A DNA stretch of 64,000 bases from Flavimobilis sp052324925 (GCA_052324925.1 JBQPRE010000002.1); one strand, 5' to 3'. Counted from the first letter of the stretch, positions 51,663 through 61,338 are shown. The notes: a model not told the origin generated them from the sequence alone. Program-made: numbers and translations.

Positions 51663-54644
51663 GTGTCGAGCGCACCCGAAACTCTGCCCGCCCCCCGTAC
51701 GTCCGAGGTCTCCGACCTCGTTGCGGCGCTGAGCGCCGCTGTCGCGGGAGAGGTCGACGCGTCGACCTCGCGCCGCGCGCAGTATTCGACGGACGCCTCG
51801 AACTACCGTGTCCCGCCGCAGGTCGTCGTCATCCCGCGCAGCACCGAGGACGTGCTCGCCGCGCTCGAGGTCGCGCGGGAGGCTGGCGCTCCCGTGACGG
51901 CGCGCGGGGCCGGCACGTCGGTCGCGGGCAATGCGGTCGGCCCGGGCGTCGTCCTCGACTTCTCCCGCCACCTGCACCGCATCCATGAGATCGACCCCGA
52001 GGCCCGCACGGCGCGCGTCGACCCGGGTGTCGTCATGTCGAGCCTGCAGCAGGCTGCGGCGCCCCACGGGCTCCGGTTCGGACCCGACCCCTCGACGCAG
52101 AACCGAGCGACGCTCGGCGGCATGATCGGCAACAACGCGTGCGGCCCGCACGCGGTCGCGTACGGACGGACGGCCGACAACACGATCGAGCTCGACGTCG
52201 TCGACGGCCTCGGTCGCCGCTTCACAGCCGGTGCCGGAGCGGGTGCGCTCGCCGTCACCCCGGGCCTCGACGAGCTCGTCACCGCCGAGATGGCGCTCAT
52301 CCGCACGGAGTTCGGTCGCTTCGGCCGTCAGGTCTCGGGGTACTCCCTCGAGCACCTGCTGCCTGAGAACGGCCGGGATCTCGCAAAGGCGCTCGTGGGG
52401 ACGGAGGGCACCGTCGTCACGGTGCTCGGTGCGACGGTGCGGCTCGTCGAGCAGGCGGCCGCGCCCGTGCTCGTCGTCCTCGGCTACCCGGACATGCCAA
52501 CGGCCGCGGACGACGTGCCCGCGCTGCTCGCTCTCGACCCCCTGGCGATCGAGGGCCTCGACGCCCGCCTCGTCGACGTCGTGCGGCGCGTCAAGGGCGC
52601 GGCCTCGGTTCCGCCGCTTCCCCAGGGCGCGGGCTGGCTCATGGTCGAGGTCGCGGGAGATGGCCTCGACGACGCTCTCGAGAAGGCCCGCCGTATCGCG
52701 TCGGCGGCGTCGACGAGCGCGGCCGTCGTCCTGCCGCCTGGTCCTGAGGCGACCGCGATGTGGCGCATCCGCGCTGATGGTGCAGGCCTGGGCGGGCGCA
52801 CCCCGTCGGGGAGCCAGGCGTGGCCCGGCTGGGAGGACGCCGCGGTCCCGCCTGCGCGCCTGGGCGCGTACCTGCGCGAGTTCGACGCGCTCATGGAGTC
52901 CTACGGCGTCGAGGGCATGGCGTTCGGACACTTCGGTGATGGCTGCATCCACGTGCGCATCGACCTGCCGCTCGAGCACGATGCGGCGGTGTTCCGGCGG
53001 TTCATCGTCGACTCGGCGACGCTCGTCGCGAAGCATGGCGGTTCGCTCTCGGGCGAGCACGGGGACGGCCGGGCTCGTAGCGAGCTGCTGCCGCTCATGT
53101 ACTCCGAGGGGGCGATCGACCTCTTCGAGCGGTTCAAGGCGCTTTTCGACCCGCGGGACATGCTCAATCCGGGGGTCGTCGTGCGTCCGGCTCCGCTCGA
53201 CGCTGACCTGCGCCGCCCTGCGGCGCGGCACGAGGTCGTCGCGCGCCCGGGCAAGAAGGGCACGGGGTTCGCGTTCACGCACGACGACGGCGACATCACC
53301 AAGGCCGTGCACCGGTGCACCGGCGTCGGCAAGTGTCGTGCCGACAACTCGTCGTCGGGCGCTGGTTTCATGTGCCCGTCGTACCAGGCGACGCGCGACG
53401 AGAACGATGTGACCCGGGGACGTGCGCGCACGCTCCAAGAGATGCTCAACGGCCGGCTCGTCGAGGGTGGCTGGCGTTCGCCCGAGGTCCACGGAGCGCT
53501 CGACCTGTGCCTGTCGTGCAAGGCCTGCTCGAAGGACTGCCCCGCGGGCGTCGACATGGCGATGCTCAAGTCTGAGGTGCTGCACCGCTCGTACTCGGGG
53601 CGGCTGCGGCCGATCGATCACTACTCGCTCGGCTGGCTGCCGCGGTGGGCGCGGCTCGTCACGGCGGTCCCTGGGCTGGCAGCTCTCGCGAACGCCGTGT
53701 TCAGGGTGCGACCGCTCGCGAAGCTCATTCTTGCGGTCGGCGGCATGGATACGGCGCGGCCCAAGATGGTGACGTTCTCGTCGAAGCCGTTCCGTCGCGT
53801 GTGGCGCCGTGGCGGGCTGCCGGTGACGTCATCGGCTGCGGCGACGCCGACGACGGGCGTGCTGGGAGCACGCGACGGGACGCCGCTCACGCCGGGCGTG
53901 CGCGGACGCACCAAGGTTGTCCTGTGGACCGACACGTTCTCGGACACGATGGCGCCGCAGGTGCCGACCGCCGCGGTCGAGGTGCTGGTCGCGGCCGGCT
54001 ACGACGTCATCGTCCCGGACCAGGAGGCCTGCTGCGGGCTCACGTGGATCTCGACCGGTCAGCTTGATGGTGCGAGGCGTCGGCTCGAGGGCCTGCTCGA
54101 CGTCCTGGGGCCGTTCGGGGTCAACGGTGTGCCCATCGTCGGGCTTGAGCCGTCGTGCACCGCGGTCCTGCGGTCCGACCTGCTCGAGCTGTTGCCCGAC
54201 GACCCGCGCGCGCACGCAGTCGCACGCGCGACGACGACCCTGGCCGAGCTGCTCACCTCCCCGGCGCCCGTCGGGCCTGACCCGGCGGTGTGGACGCTGC
54301 CCGACCTCTCGGACGTCACGGCTGTCGTGCAGCCGCACTGCCACCACTACTCGGTCATGGGCTTCGAGGCCGACCGGGCGCTGCTCAAGGCTGCGGGCGC
54401 GACCGTGACTGAGCTTTCGGGCTGCTGCGGTCTAGCCGGGAACTTCGGGATGCAGAAGGGCCACTTCGACGTCTCGGTCAAGGTCGCCGAGCAGCAGCTG
54501 ATCCCGGCGCTCGACGCGATGAACGACGGCGATATCTACGTGGCCGACGGCTTCTCGTGCCGTACCCAGGCGGACCACCTGCGGGGCACGGACGGTGTGG
54601 CGCTCGCGGAACTTCTCGCGCGGCATCTGCCGGTCAAACCGTAA
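51663..54644 (+). CDS. FAD-binding and Fe-S oxidoreductase fusion (D-lactate/2-hydroxyacid dehydrogenase, YdiJ-like)
   Basis: 993 residues from GTG 51663 (GGGAGGA upstream). FAD_binding_4: TARGAGTSVAGNAV and TLGGMIGNNACGPHAVAYGRT. FAD-oxidase C: YGVEGMAFGHFGDGCIHVRI and LSGEHGDGRARS. Then ferredoxin-like Cys sets, CTGVGKCRA...C and CLSCKACSKDCPAG, and two CCG domains (CCGLTW and CCGLAGNFG). It therefore combines GlcD-, GlcF- and DLD-type parts in one chain. The family oxidises D-lactate or D-2-hydroxyglutarate to the 2-oxoacid at the membrane. Exact substrate not readable. Confidence 0.92.
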   Translation: MSSAPETLPAPRTSEVSDLVAALSAAVAGEVDASTSRRAQYSTDASNYRVPPQVVVIPRSTEDVLAALEVAREAGAPVTARGAGTSVAGNAVGPGVVLDFSRHLHRIHEIDPEARTARVDPGVVMSSLQQAAAPHGLRFGPDPSTQNRATLGGMIGNNACGPHAVAYGRTADNTIELDVVDGLGRRFTAGAGAGALAVTPGLDELVTAEMALIRTEFGRFGRQVSGYSLEHLLPENGRDLAKALVGTEGTVVTVLGATVRLVEQAAAPVLVVLGYPDMPTAADDVPALLALDPLAIEGLDARLVDVVRRVKGAASVPPLPQGAGWLMVEVAGDGLDDALEKARRIASAASTSAAVVLPPGPEATAMWRIRADGAGLGGRTPSGSQAWPGWEDAAVPPARLGAYLREFDALMESYGVEGMAFGHFGDGCIHVRIDLPLEHDAAVFRRFIVDSATLVAKHGGSLSGEHGDGRARSELLPLMYSEGAIDLFERFKALFDPRDMLNPGVVVRPAPLDADLRRPAARHEVVARPGKKGTGFAFTHDDGDITKAVHRCTGVGKCRADNSSSGAGFMCPSYQATRDENDVTRGRARTLQEMLNGRLVEGGWRSPEVHGALDLCLSCKACSKDCPAGVDMAMLKSEVLHRSYSGRLRPIDHYSLGWLPRWARLVTAVPGLAALANAVFRVRPLAKLILAVGGMDTARPKMVTFSSKPFRRVWRRGGLPVTSSAAATPTTGVLGARDGTPLTPGVRGRTKVVLWTDTFSDTMAPQVPTAAVEVLVAAGYDVIVPDQEACCGLTWISTGQLDGARRRLEGLLDVLGPFGVNGVPIVGLEPSCTAVLRSDLLELLPDDPRAHAVARATTTLAELLTSPAPVGPDPAVWTLPDLSDVTAVVQPHCHHYSVMGFEADRALLKAAGATVTELSGCCGLAGNFGMQKGHFDVSVKVAEQQLIPALDAMNDGDIYVADGFSCRTQADHLRGTDGVALAELLARHLPVKP

Positions 54645-54726
54645 GGGCTGCGCGCGGCGCGCCGAGGGCCTAGGCTGGCCCCGCGCGTGGTAGCGCACGC
54701 GCTCACAGGGAGAGGCAGGGGTCGAC

Positions 54727-56712
54727 GTGGCGATCTTCGAGCTTGACGCCGACAAGGCGGTCGCAGTGCAGGCGATGGAGCCCGCTCCGGGCGGCATCGG
54801 TGCACAGGTGGAGCAGATCATCGAGCAGCGCCTAGGCGCGCTCCTCGGCGAGCGACTCCTCACGGTCGCGCGCGGACGCGCAGGGTACGACGAGCCGTTC
54901 CTTCTCTCGCTCGACGGCTTCGGTGGTGTCGTCGTCACTGAGATCGTCACGAACCTCGACGCTGCGACGCTTGCGTCGGCGATCGTCCGTGCTGGGCACG
55001 CCTCGCGCCTCGGAGACGCGGAGCTCGCCCAGCGCTACCACGGTGGCCCGCAGTCGTTCGTGAGTGACCGCGCGCAGCTCTTCACGTCCGTTCCCGAGGT
55101 CGTGGGTGGGGAGCGTCGTCCCGGCGGCGCACGGCTCATCGTCGTGTGCGCTGCGGTTGCGCTCGACGCCCTTGACGCGCTCGAGTTCCTGCGCCAGCCC
55201 GGAAGTCGCGTCGAGGTCCTGCGCGTCGGGGTGCTGCGCGGAACCGATGGCCGACGCGTCCTTGACGTCTCGCCCCTGGGCCTCGGCGGACGCGGCCCGC
55301 GAGGGCTCGAGCCGAGCGCGGACCCTGCGCCCCGGGTGACGCGCACGTCGGTCGTCGACACGCAGTCGTCCGTCGACCATGAGGCGGAGAAGCGCAGGCT
55401 CGCTGCGATGGTCTCGACCCAGGCGCTGCCCGTCGTGACGAACCCGGGCGGTCCTGAGCCCGGGCCCTACGAGCACCTGCCGGCGAGCGCGACGATGCAC
55501 GGGTCGCGTCCGGCAGCCCGCGCCGAGGCTGGGGAGCGGTCCGCTGACGCATCGCATCCGCAGGCACCCGCGCGTGGTGTGCAGCACCGACCCGCCGACA
55601 ACACGCCGCCGTCGAGGCCGCAGCCCATGCCGACCCCGCAGCCCATGCCGACCCCGCAGCCCATGCCGACCCCGCAGCACGAGCCGGTCAATCCGGCGCG
55701 GACCGCGATCGAGGTGACGCAGGCGCCGACGCAGGCCACGGCTCACCCGCGGCCGTACCAACCGCTGGGTGCACCCGAGACGACAGGCGCGACCGCGCAC
55801 CCGGCCGGCTATGCCGGGGCGCGCTACCGGGCTCGGCTCGCGTCTGTCGAAGAGGTCTCGATCGACACCAACCCGAACGATCTCAGCTCGCTGCGCGACT
55901 CCTCGCGCTCCTTCGCTGCTGCGATGGCCTACGCGGACCCGGCGCCGGCAGGTTCTGCGGTGATCGACGACGCCCCGGCGCTTGCTGAGCCGGAGCCCGT
56001 CTACGCGGAGCCGACGTATGCGGAGCCGACGTACGCGGAGCCCGTCTACGCGGAGCCGACGTCCGGTGAGCCGACGTACGCCGAGCCGACGTACGCGGAG
56101 CCGACGTACGCCGAGCCGACGTACGCCGAGCCCGGCTACGCGAAGCCCGTGACGCAGGCTGCCCCGTACGAGCCGCGCCAGGCGGCACCGTACTCGCCGC
56201 AGCAGTCGGCAGGTTACGTGCCGCAGCAGGCAGCGGGTTACGTGCCGCAGCAGGCGGCGGGTTACGTGCCGCAGCAGGCGGCAGGCCACGCGCCGCAGCA
56301 GTCGGCGGGCCACGTGCCGCAGCAGGCAGCGGGCTACGCCCCGCAGCAGGCGTCCGACTACGCCCCGCAGCAGTCGGCGGGCCACGTGCCGCAGCAGTCG
56401 GCAGGCTACGCCCGGACGGACCTTGAGCCCGCCCGTCACGCGTCGGCACCGCGGGGTCCGCGCGACCCGGCGCTGGCATCGCTCGCGTCACGGCTCGATG
56501 GCCCGGCGCCGCTCGTCTGGTTGCGCCACCGGCGGGGAGAGACGATTCACGCGACGCTCCACACCGACGGGGTCGTCGAGCTTGCTGACGGCCAGTGCTT
56601 CTGGTCGGCCGATTTGGCGGCGTGCGCCGCAGTCGGTGCGTCCGGTGTCGACGGCTGGCGCATGTGGCGTTTGGGCGACTCGACGGGCCCGACCCTCGCC
56701 GAGTGCCGCTGA
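54727..56712 (+). CDS. Repeat-rich unknown protein with RAMA-like C-terminal domain
   Basis: 661 residues from GTG 54727. The N-terminal ~180 residues form a globular domain (IEQRLGALLGERLLTVARG, PFLLSLDGFGGVVVTEIVT) reminiscent of, but not clearly, a PD-(D/E)XK-like fold. The middle is disordered with three repeat types: QPMPTP x3 (~298-315), (V/T)YAEP about 10 times (~424-473), and (H/Y)(V/A)PQQ(A/S)AG about 10 times (~488-562). The C-terminal ~85 residues (WLRHRRGETIHATLHTDGVVELADGQCFWS...DGWRMWRLG) resemble the RAMA domain of restriction/modification-associated proteins. Function unknown. Confidence 0.7.
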   Translation: MAIFELDADKAVAVQAMEPAPGGIGAQVEQIIEQRLGALLGERLLTVARGRAGYDEPFLLSLDGFGGVVVTEIVTNLDAATLASAIVRAGHASRLGDAELAQRYHGGPQSFVSDRAQLFTSVPEVVGGERRPGGARLIVVCAAVALDALDALEFLRQPGSRVEVLRVGVLRGTDGRRVLDVSPLGLGGRGPRGLEPSADPAPRVTRTSVVDTQSSVDHEAEKRRLAAMVSTQALPVVTNPGGPEPGPYEHLPASATMHGSRPAARAEAGERSADASHPQAPARGVQHRPADNTPPSRPQPMPTPQPMPTPQPMPTPQHEPVNPARTAIEVTQAPTQATAHPRPYQPLGAPETTGATAHPAGYAGARYRARLASVEEVSIDTNPNDLSSLRDSSRSFAAAMAYADPAPAGSAVIDDAPALAEPEPVYAEPTYAEPTYAEPVYAEPTSGEPTYAEPTYAEPTYAEPTYAEPGYAKPVTQAAPYEPRQAAPYSPQQSAGYVPQQAAGYVPQQAAGYVPQQAAGHAPQQSAGHVPQQAAGYAPQQASDYAPQQSAGHVPQQSAGYARTDLEPARHASAPRGPRDPALASLASRLDGPAPLVWLRHRRGETIHATLHTDGVVELADGQCFWSADLAACAAVGASGVDGWRMWRLGDSTGPTLAECR

Positions 56713-56842
56713 TCGCCGCCGGTTCCCGCTGGTTCCCGCTGGTTCCCGCTGGTCCGCGAGATGCGATCACTGAGCTAACGCTCTGCGTTGCCCGCCCCGC
56801 GCCGTCGTCCCGAACGATTTCCCTGCGCACTCAGCGGGTTCT

Positions 56843-57272
56843 TTGCGCGCAGGCACCCCCAAGGGGTGCGCGCACGCAACCAGCCCGCGTGCTCAGCGAG
56901 CTCCTTGCGCGTAGGCACCCCGATGGGGTGCGTGCGCGCAACCAGTTCGCGCGTGCGAGGGCGTCGGCCCGCACGGGTCGCCCAACGCGCGTCGTCCGAC
57001 GCGCGACCCGCGCCCTCGCTCAGCGAGTACCTTGCGCGCTGGCACCCCGATGGGGTGCGTGCACGCAACCAGCCCGCGTGCTCAGCGAGATCCTTGCGCG
57101 TAGGCACCCCTGTGGGGTGCGTGCGCGCAACCCGCTCGCGCGTGGGAGGGCGCTGGCCCGACGCCCGACGCCCGACGCCCGACGGCCGACGCCCGACGCC
57201 CGACGCGCGACCCGCGCCGTCGCTCAGCGAGTACCTTGCGCGCTGGCACCCCTGTGGGGTGCGTGCGCGCAA
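56843..57272. repeat. Array of five 37-bp hairpins between convergent genes
   Basis: Near-identical hairpins at 56843-56879, 56905-56941, 57032-57068, 57094-57130 and 57236-57272, of the form TTGCGCG(C/T)(A/T)GGCACCCC NN GGGGTGCG(T/C)GC(G/A)CGCAA. Within a pair the period is 62 bp; pairs repeat at 189 bp, and the last copy is at 204 bp. The longer gap contains seven CCCGACG-type heptamers (57157-57205). No open frame is supported in 56713-57302. Lies tail-to-tail between the repeat-rich gene and a hydrolase, so transcription termination is one plausible role. Confidence 0.92.
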
Positions 57273-57302
57273 TCAGCTGGCTCGCGCTGTCGATGCGCTC
57301 GC

Positions 57303-58334
57303 CTAGCCCCAGCCGTAGGCGAGCGACCAGCGCATGACCTGGGTGTAGTAGCGCGCGCGGGGCTCGGGCGGCGACAGCGTGAGGTCGTGGATGCCGCCGG
57401 GGATCCTCACGAGAGTGACGGTCGGGCCAAGTGACGATACGCGTCGCGCGATCGTCTCGACGTCGAGGACGATGTCGGCCCCGCGCATGTCTTCGCTCCA
57501 GCGCGGGTTGATGTGTGTGCGTGCTGAGAGGCACACGAGGACGGGGACGTCGATCGACAGGCCCGCGGCCACGATCGCGTGACCTGCGAGAATTGCGCGC
57601 AACCACCCGGCGCGCACAGGGAACGAGGGGTTGGGGCGCCAGCGCGGGTCGGTGGTCCATGCTCCGCCCGAGTGTGCGTCGACGACACGGGCGTAGAAGC
57701 CGGGGTCGATGTTGGGAAGCGGCGAGCGCGGGTGGAACCGCGCGATCTGGGCGACCGCGGGGGTGGAGACCGTGCGGGCAATCGACGAACCCTGCAGCTC
57801 GAGCCAGGGTGAGTTGAGCGCGAGCCCGGTGATCTGGCCCGGGTTGCGGGCCGCCCACAGTGCGGCGACGAGCCCGCCCGTCGAGTGCGCGGTGAGCAGG
57901 ATGGCGCAGTGCGGGCCCAGCTCGGTGTGAATGACGTCGAGCGCTGCCTCGATGTCTTCGTCGTAGGTCGAGAGGTGCTCGACGTAGCCCGGCGTCTGGT
58001 GCTCACGGAGCGAGCGCCCGTACTTGCGCAGGTCGAGGGCGTAGAACGCGACGCCTTGTGCGGTCCAGAATTCTGCGAGGCCGGTCTGGAAGAAGTAGTC
58101 GGACCAGCCGTGCAGATAGAGGACGGCGCGGGCAGGACGGACGCCGACGAGTCCGGGGTCGTGTCGGACGAGGGTCGCGACGACGTCCCCCTCGTCGTCA
58201 TCGGGGAGGGGGATCGTGAGCGAGCGAAAATCGTCGCCGAGGACGTCGACCGCCCATCCTGCGGGCATGCCGACGGGCCTGGGCGGGGTGAGGTCGTCGA
58301 GGGCAAACCGCTCGCCCGGGCGATCTCCGCTCAT
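57303..58334 (-). CDS. Alpha/beta hydrolase (serine aminopeptidase-like/lysophospholipase family)
   Basis: 343 residues from ATG 58334 (ATGA overlap with the upstream oxidoreductase). Features: VLYLHGWSDYFFQTGLAEFW, FYALDLRKYGRSLREHQTPGY, nucleophile elbow TAHSTGGLVAALWA (~153), VLVCLSARTH and C-terminal His in IPGGIHDLTLS. Hydrolase_4-type fold acting on lipid or ester substrates; no signal peptide. Its 3' end abuts the hairpin array. Confidence 0.88.
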   Translation of the reverse strand: MSGDRPGERFALDDLTPPRPVGMPAGWAVDVLGDDFRSLTIPLPDDDEGDVVATLVRHDPGLVGVRPARAVLYLHGWSDYFFQTGLAEFWTAQGVAFYALDLRKYGRSLREHQTPGYVEHLSTYDEDIEAALDVIHTELGPHCAILLTAHSTGGLVAALWAARNPGQITGLALNSPWLELQGSSIARTVSTPAVAQIARFHPRSPLPNIDPGFYARVVDAHSGGAWTTDPRWRPNPSFPVRAGWLRAILAGHAIVAAGLSIDVPVLVCLSARTHINPRWSEDMRGADIVLDVETIARRVSSLGPTVTLVRIPGGIHDLTLSPPEPRARYYTQVMRWSLAYGWG

Positions 58335-59287
58335 GTGCGCAGGACGATCTTGCCGAAGTGTTCGCCCGCGTCGAGCGCCCGTAGCCCTCGTGCGGCGTCG
58401 GCAAGCGGCATGGTGTCGGCGATGGGCGGTTCGATTCCCGTCCGTGCGACCAGTGCTGCCAATGAGGTGAGGTCGTCGCGTGCGCCCATGGTGACGCCCT
58501 GGACGCGGATCTCCTGGAAGAAGATGCGTGTGAGCTCGGCCGCCTCGGGGTCTCCCGTCGTCGCGCCGGCTACGGCCACGGTCCCGCCTGGTCGGACGGA
58601 CGACACCGAGTGGCGCCACGTTGCACGCCCGACGGTCTCGACGACGCCGTCGACGCGTCGTGGCAGGCGAGCGCCGGGCTCGACGGCAACGGCGCCGAGG
58701 GCTGTCGCACGCGCCCGCTTGGCCTCGCTGCGGCTTGTGGCGAACACTTCGAGGCCTGCCGCGACGCCGAGGACGATCGCGGCTGAGGCGACCCCGCCTC
58801 CTGCCCCCTGCACGAGGACCGAGTGCCCGGGCTGCAGCGCGCACGCGCGGAACAGCATCGTGTACGCGGTGAGCCACGATGTCGGCAGGCACGCGGCGAT
58901 CGTGAGGTCGAGGCCGTCGGGCACGTCGATGAGGTTCGCGGTCGGGACCGCGACCTGCTCGGCGAGCGTCCCGGGGTAGCGCTCGGACAGGAGCGAACGC
59001 CGTTCCGCAGGGCCCACGCCATGGCCGTCGGCGCCGATGACCCCGTGCACGAGCACGCGACGACCGTCGGGCGTCGTTCCGGCGGCGTCGGTTCCGAGGA
59101 TCATCGGCAGGAGCGCGTCGGGCAGGCCGATGCCCCGCAGTGACCACAGGTCGTGATGGTTGAGGGAGGCGGCCGCGACGTCGATGGTCGTCCAGTGGTC
59201 GCGCTGCTCGGGGGCGGGGCGTTCCCCGACGACAAGGCCCGCGAAGGGGTCGGTGGACGAGGTCGAGGCGACGTAGGCGGCCAGCAT
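58331..59287 (-). CDS. Zinc-free MDR alcohol dehydrogenase / quinone oxidoreductase-like protein
   Basis: 318 residues. GroES-like N-terminus (AAASLNHHDLWSLRGIGLP, ILGTDAAGT) and Rossmann domain VLVQGAGGGVASAAIVLG. The structural-zinc cysteines are absent and the catalytic zinc set is incomplete, as in quinone oxidoreductase/enoyl reductase branches. NADPH-dependent reduction is expected; substrate unknown. Operon with the following hydrolase. Confidence 0.88.
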   Translation of the reverse strand: MLAAYVASTSSTDPFAGLVVGERPAPEQRDHWTTIDVAAASLNHHDLWSLRGIGLPDALLPMILGTDAAGTTPDGRRVLVHGVIGADGHGVGPAERRSLLSERYPGTLAEQVAVPTANLIDVPDGLDLTIAACLPTSWLTAYTMLFRACALQPGHSVLVQGAGGGVASAAIVLGVAAGLEVFATSRSEAKRARATALGAVAVEPGARLPRRVDGVVETVGRATWRHSVSSVRPGGTVAVAGATTGDPEAAELTRIFFQEIRVQGVTMGARDDLTSLAALVARTGIEPPIADTMPLADAARGLRALDAGEHFGKIVLRT

Positions 59288-59352
59288 GACGCCACGATAC
59301 CGACCTCCGGTCGCGCGGGGCAGCCTGCGGGGTGCGCGGCTACCATGCCCGC

Positions 59353-59457
59353 ATGGTGAATCGCAGCGGACGGCGTCGGGGACGGGGTGAGCGACGCCCG
59401 GGGCAGCGCGGCAGGTTCGTCGAGTGGATCATCGACATCTTCACATTCTGGCCGTAA
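59353..59457 (+). CDS. Possible 34-residue basic protein
   Basis: MVNRSGRRRGRG...RFVEWIIDIFTFWP: a strongly basic N-terminus and a hydrophobic aromatic C-terminus (FVEWIIDIFTFW), in the 185-bp gap between two minus-strand genes. No clear ribosome site. The charge/hydrophobicity pattern is non-random for a peripheral membrane peptide, but it may be chance. Confidence 0.35.
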   Translation: MVNRSGRRRGRGERRPGQRGRFVEWIIDIFTFWP

Positions 59458-59472
59458 CCGCGGAGGTGTCGG

Positions 59473-60204
59473 CTACAGGAGCGGCAGGACGTTCCCGAGG
59501 TCGGGCACCGAGTCGGCGGTGAAGGGTGTGCGCAGCGCGACGGCGAGCTCGTCGACGTCGTAGGGCGCGCGGCCTGCCGCGAGCCGCACCCACAGGCGTG
59601 CGTCGCTGACCTCGAGGGTCCAGCCGCCGCGGGCACGGACGATGCCGCACAGGGCGTCGGCGACGAGTGTGAGCGCCCCTGGGTCGACGGGGTCGTCCGC
59701 GCCGCGGGTCGCGGCGACGTCCGCGAACGAGCGCGCGACGTCGTCCGCGTGGACGACGAGCTCGACGAGGCGCGTGACGATGAGGTCGTGCAGTCGCAGG
59801 GGCGCGCGGCGGCCGAGGACGACGAGCTCGTCGTCGTCGCCGAGCGTGCGCAGGTGCGCGAACGCCTCCTCGACGAGCCGCGACACCTCGGCGAGCCGGT
59901 CGTCCGCGATGTGGGCGTCGAGCTCGCGCGTCGTCTCAGTGATCTGCTCGGCCGTGCCGGGGTAGCTCGCGAGGTACTCCGAGAGCGTCGCGGGCCGCGT
60001 TCCCGCGGGTTGGGGGACGGCCGCGGTGAGCGCGCCCATGCAGCGGCCCAGGTGGCTGACGAGCTCGCCGCGCGTCCAGCCGGGCAGGGCGCTCGGTTGT
60101 GCCGCCGTGCCGAGGAGGTCGTCGCCGAGCGGTGCGAGCCAGCGTTCGAGCCGCTGCCACTGGCGGACGAGGGCGGTCGTGAGGTCGTCGAACGTCGCTG
60201 TCAT
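59473..60204 (-). CDS. DinB/MDMPI-fold protein (mycothiol-dependent maleylpyruvate isomerase-like)
   Basis: 243 residues from ATG 60204. A four-helix bundle with likely metal-ligand histidines in ELVSHLGRCMG (~50) and LVELVVHADDVARS (~160), plus SALPGWTRGELVSH, the usual DinB_2/MDMPI_N opening. A C-terminal ~70-residue domain follows. In actinobacteria such proteins use mycothiol or act as S-transferases. Reaction unknown. Divergent from a membrane protein gene. Confidence 0.82.
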   Translation of the reverse strand: MTATFDDLTTALVRQWQRLERWLAPLGDDLLGTAAQPSALPGWTRGELVSHLGRCMGALTAAVPQPAGTRPATLSEYLASYPGTAEQITETTRELDAHIADDRLAEVSRLVEEAFAHLRTLGDDDELVVLGRRAPLRLHDLIVTRLVELVVHADDVARSFADVAATRGADDPVDPGALTLVADALCGIVRARGGWTLEVSDARLWVRLAAGRAPYDVDELAVALRTPFTADSVPDLGNVLPLL

Positions 60205-60264
60205 GACCCCATCGTGCCCGCCCGTGCGCGCGCGTGCAGGGCGGAGCGCGGTAGCGTGCGCGAC

Positions 60265-61338
60265 ATGGCCAGGTGGGTGCGGGGCATCGTCGTCGTGGTG
60301 TGCGTGCTCGTTGTCGCCGTCGCGGTGCCGACCGCTCCCGTCGCGCGCTGGGTTCACGGCGCGATCGACGACACGGACGCGTACGTCGAATACGTCGCGC
60401 CGCTCGCGCGCGACCCGCTCGTCCAGGAGCGTCTCGCGGACGAGGTCGCGACGCGGCTGCTCGAGCAGGTCGACGCGGGCCGGGCGGTGCGCGACGCGGT
60501 GACGTCGGTGCTCGGTCCGCTCGCGAGCGTGCCCGGCGTCGCGGACCTCGTCGACGACGCGGTCGCCGCCGGCGGCGAGCGCCTGCGCGACGGCGTCGTC
60601 GCCGCGGCCCGGCACGCGGTCGGTACCGCAGCGTTCGCGACCGCGTGGGACGCGGCCCAGCGGGCCGCGCACACGGGCGTGCGCTGGACGCTGACGAGCC
60701 CCGACGTCTCCGACGCGCACCGGCCCGCGGTGGGCGTCGACCCCGACGGTACGGTCGTGCTCGACCTCAGGACGCTGTCGGACGCGGTCGTCGCCGAGCT
60801 TGACGACCTGCGGCTCCCCGTGCCGGACGCGTTGCGTGATGCGCCGGCGCTCGCCGGGGTCGTCGAGCGGCTCGACGCGCTGCGCATGCCCGTGCCGGAC
60901 GCGCTGCGCGACCTCGACGTGCGCGTGCCGGTCGTGACGTCGGTGAGCCTCGACCGTGCCCGTGAGTCGCTCGGCGTCGTCGGCCTCTGGGGGCGCCTCG
61001 CACCGTGGGCCGCGGTCGTGGGCCTGGTCGGCGCGGTCCTGGCGGCGCGGCGGCGGTGGCTGGTGCTCGCGGCGTGCGGTGGCGCGGTGCTCGTCGTGAC
61101 GCTCGGGCTCGTCGCTGGTGCGCGCGTCGTGGCGGGCGAGGCAGTCACGTGGCTCGCGCTGCCGGGCGACGGGGTGCTCGCGCTCGTCACGGACCGGGTC
61201 GCCGCGATGCTTGCCGATGGGCTGCCGGGGCTCCTCATGGCCGGCGGGCTCGCGGCCGCGGCGGCGGTTGTCGTGGCCCTGGTCGGCGCCGTCCTCACGA
61301 AGACGCGCCACTTTTCCCGCGAGGAAGGGCTTCGCTAA
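60265..61338 (+). CDS. Integral membrane protein of unknown function
   Basis: 357 residues from ATG 60265. N-terminal TM (IVVVVCVLVVAVAVPTAPVARWV), an extracytoplasmic helical region of ~210 residues (DDTDAYVEYVAPLARDPLVQERLADEVATRL is its hallmark) with an internal near-repeat (LRLPVPDALRDAPAL and LRMPVPDALRDLDV), then three TMs near the C-terminus. This layout recurs in actinobacteria as an uncharacterised family. Its stop is followed in frame by a foreign-looking sequence, so the native C-terminus may have been altered. Confidence 0.75.
   Translation: MARWVRGIVVVVCVLVVAVAVPTAPVARWVHGAIDDTDAYVEYVAPLARDPLVQERLADEVATRLLEQVDAGRAVRDAVTSVLGPLASVPGVADLVDDAVAAGGERLRDGVVAAARHAVGTAAFATAWDAAQRAAHTGVRWTLTSPDVSDAHRPAVGVDPDGTVVLDLRTLSDAVVAELDDLRLPVPDALRDAPALAGVVERLDALRMPVPDALRDLDVRVPVVTSVSLDRARESLGVVGLWGRLAPWAAVVGLVGAVLAARRRWLVLAACGGAVLVVTLGLVAGARVVAGEAVTWLALPGDGVLALVTDRVAAMLADGLPGLLMAGGLAAAAAVVVALVGAVLTKTRHFSREEGLR

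Noticed and set aside
56843..57272. Regularly spaced repeats that might suggest a CRISPR array
   Set aside because: The spacing alternates (62 and ~127 or ~142 bp), linkers are duplicated rather than unique, and no cas gene is present.
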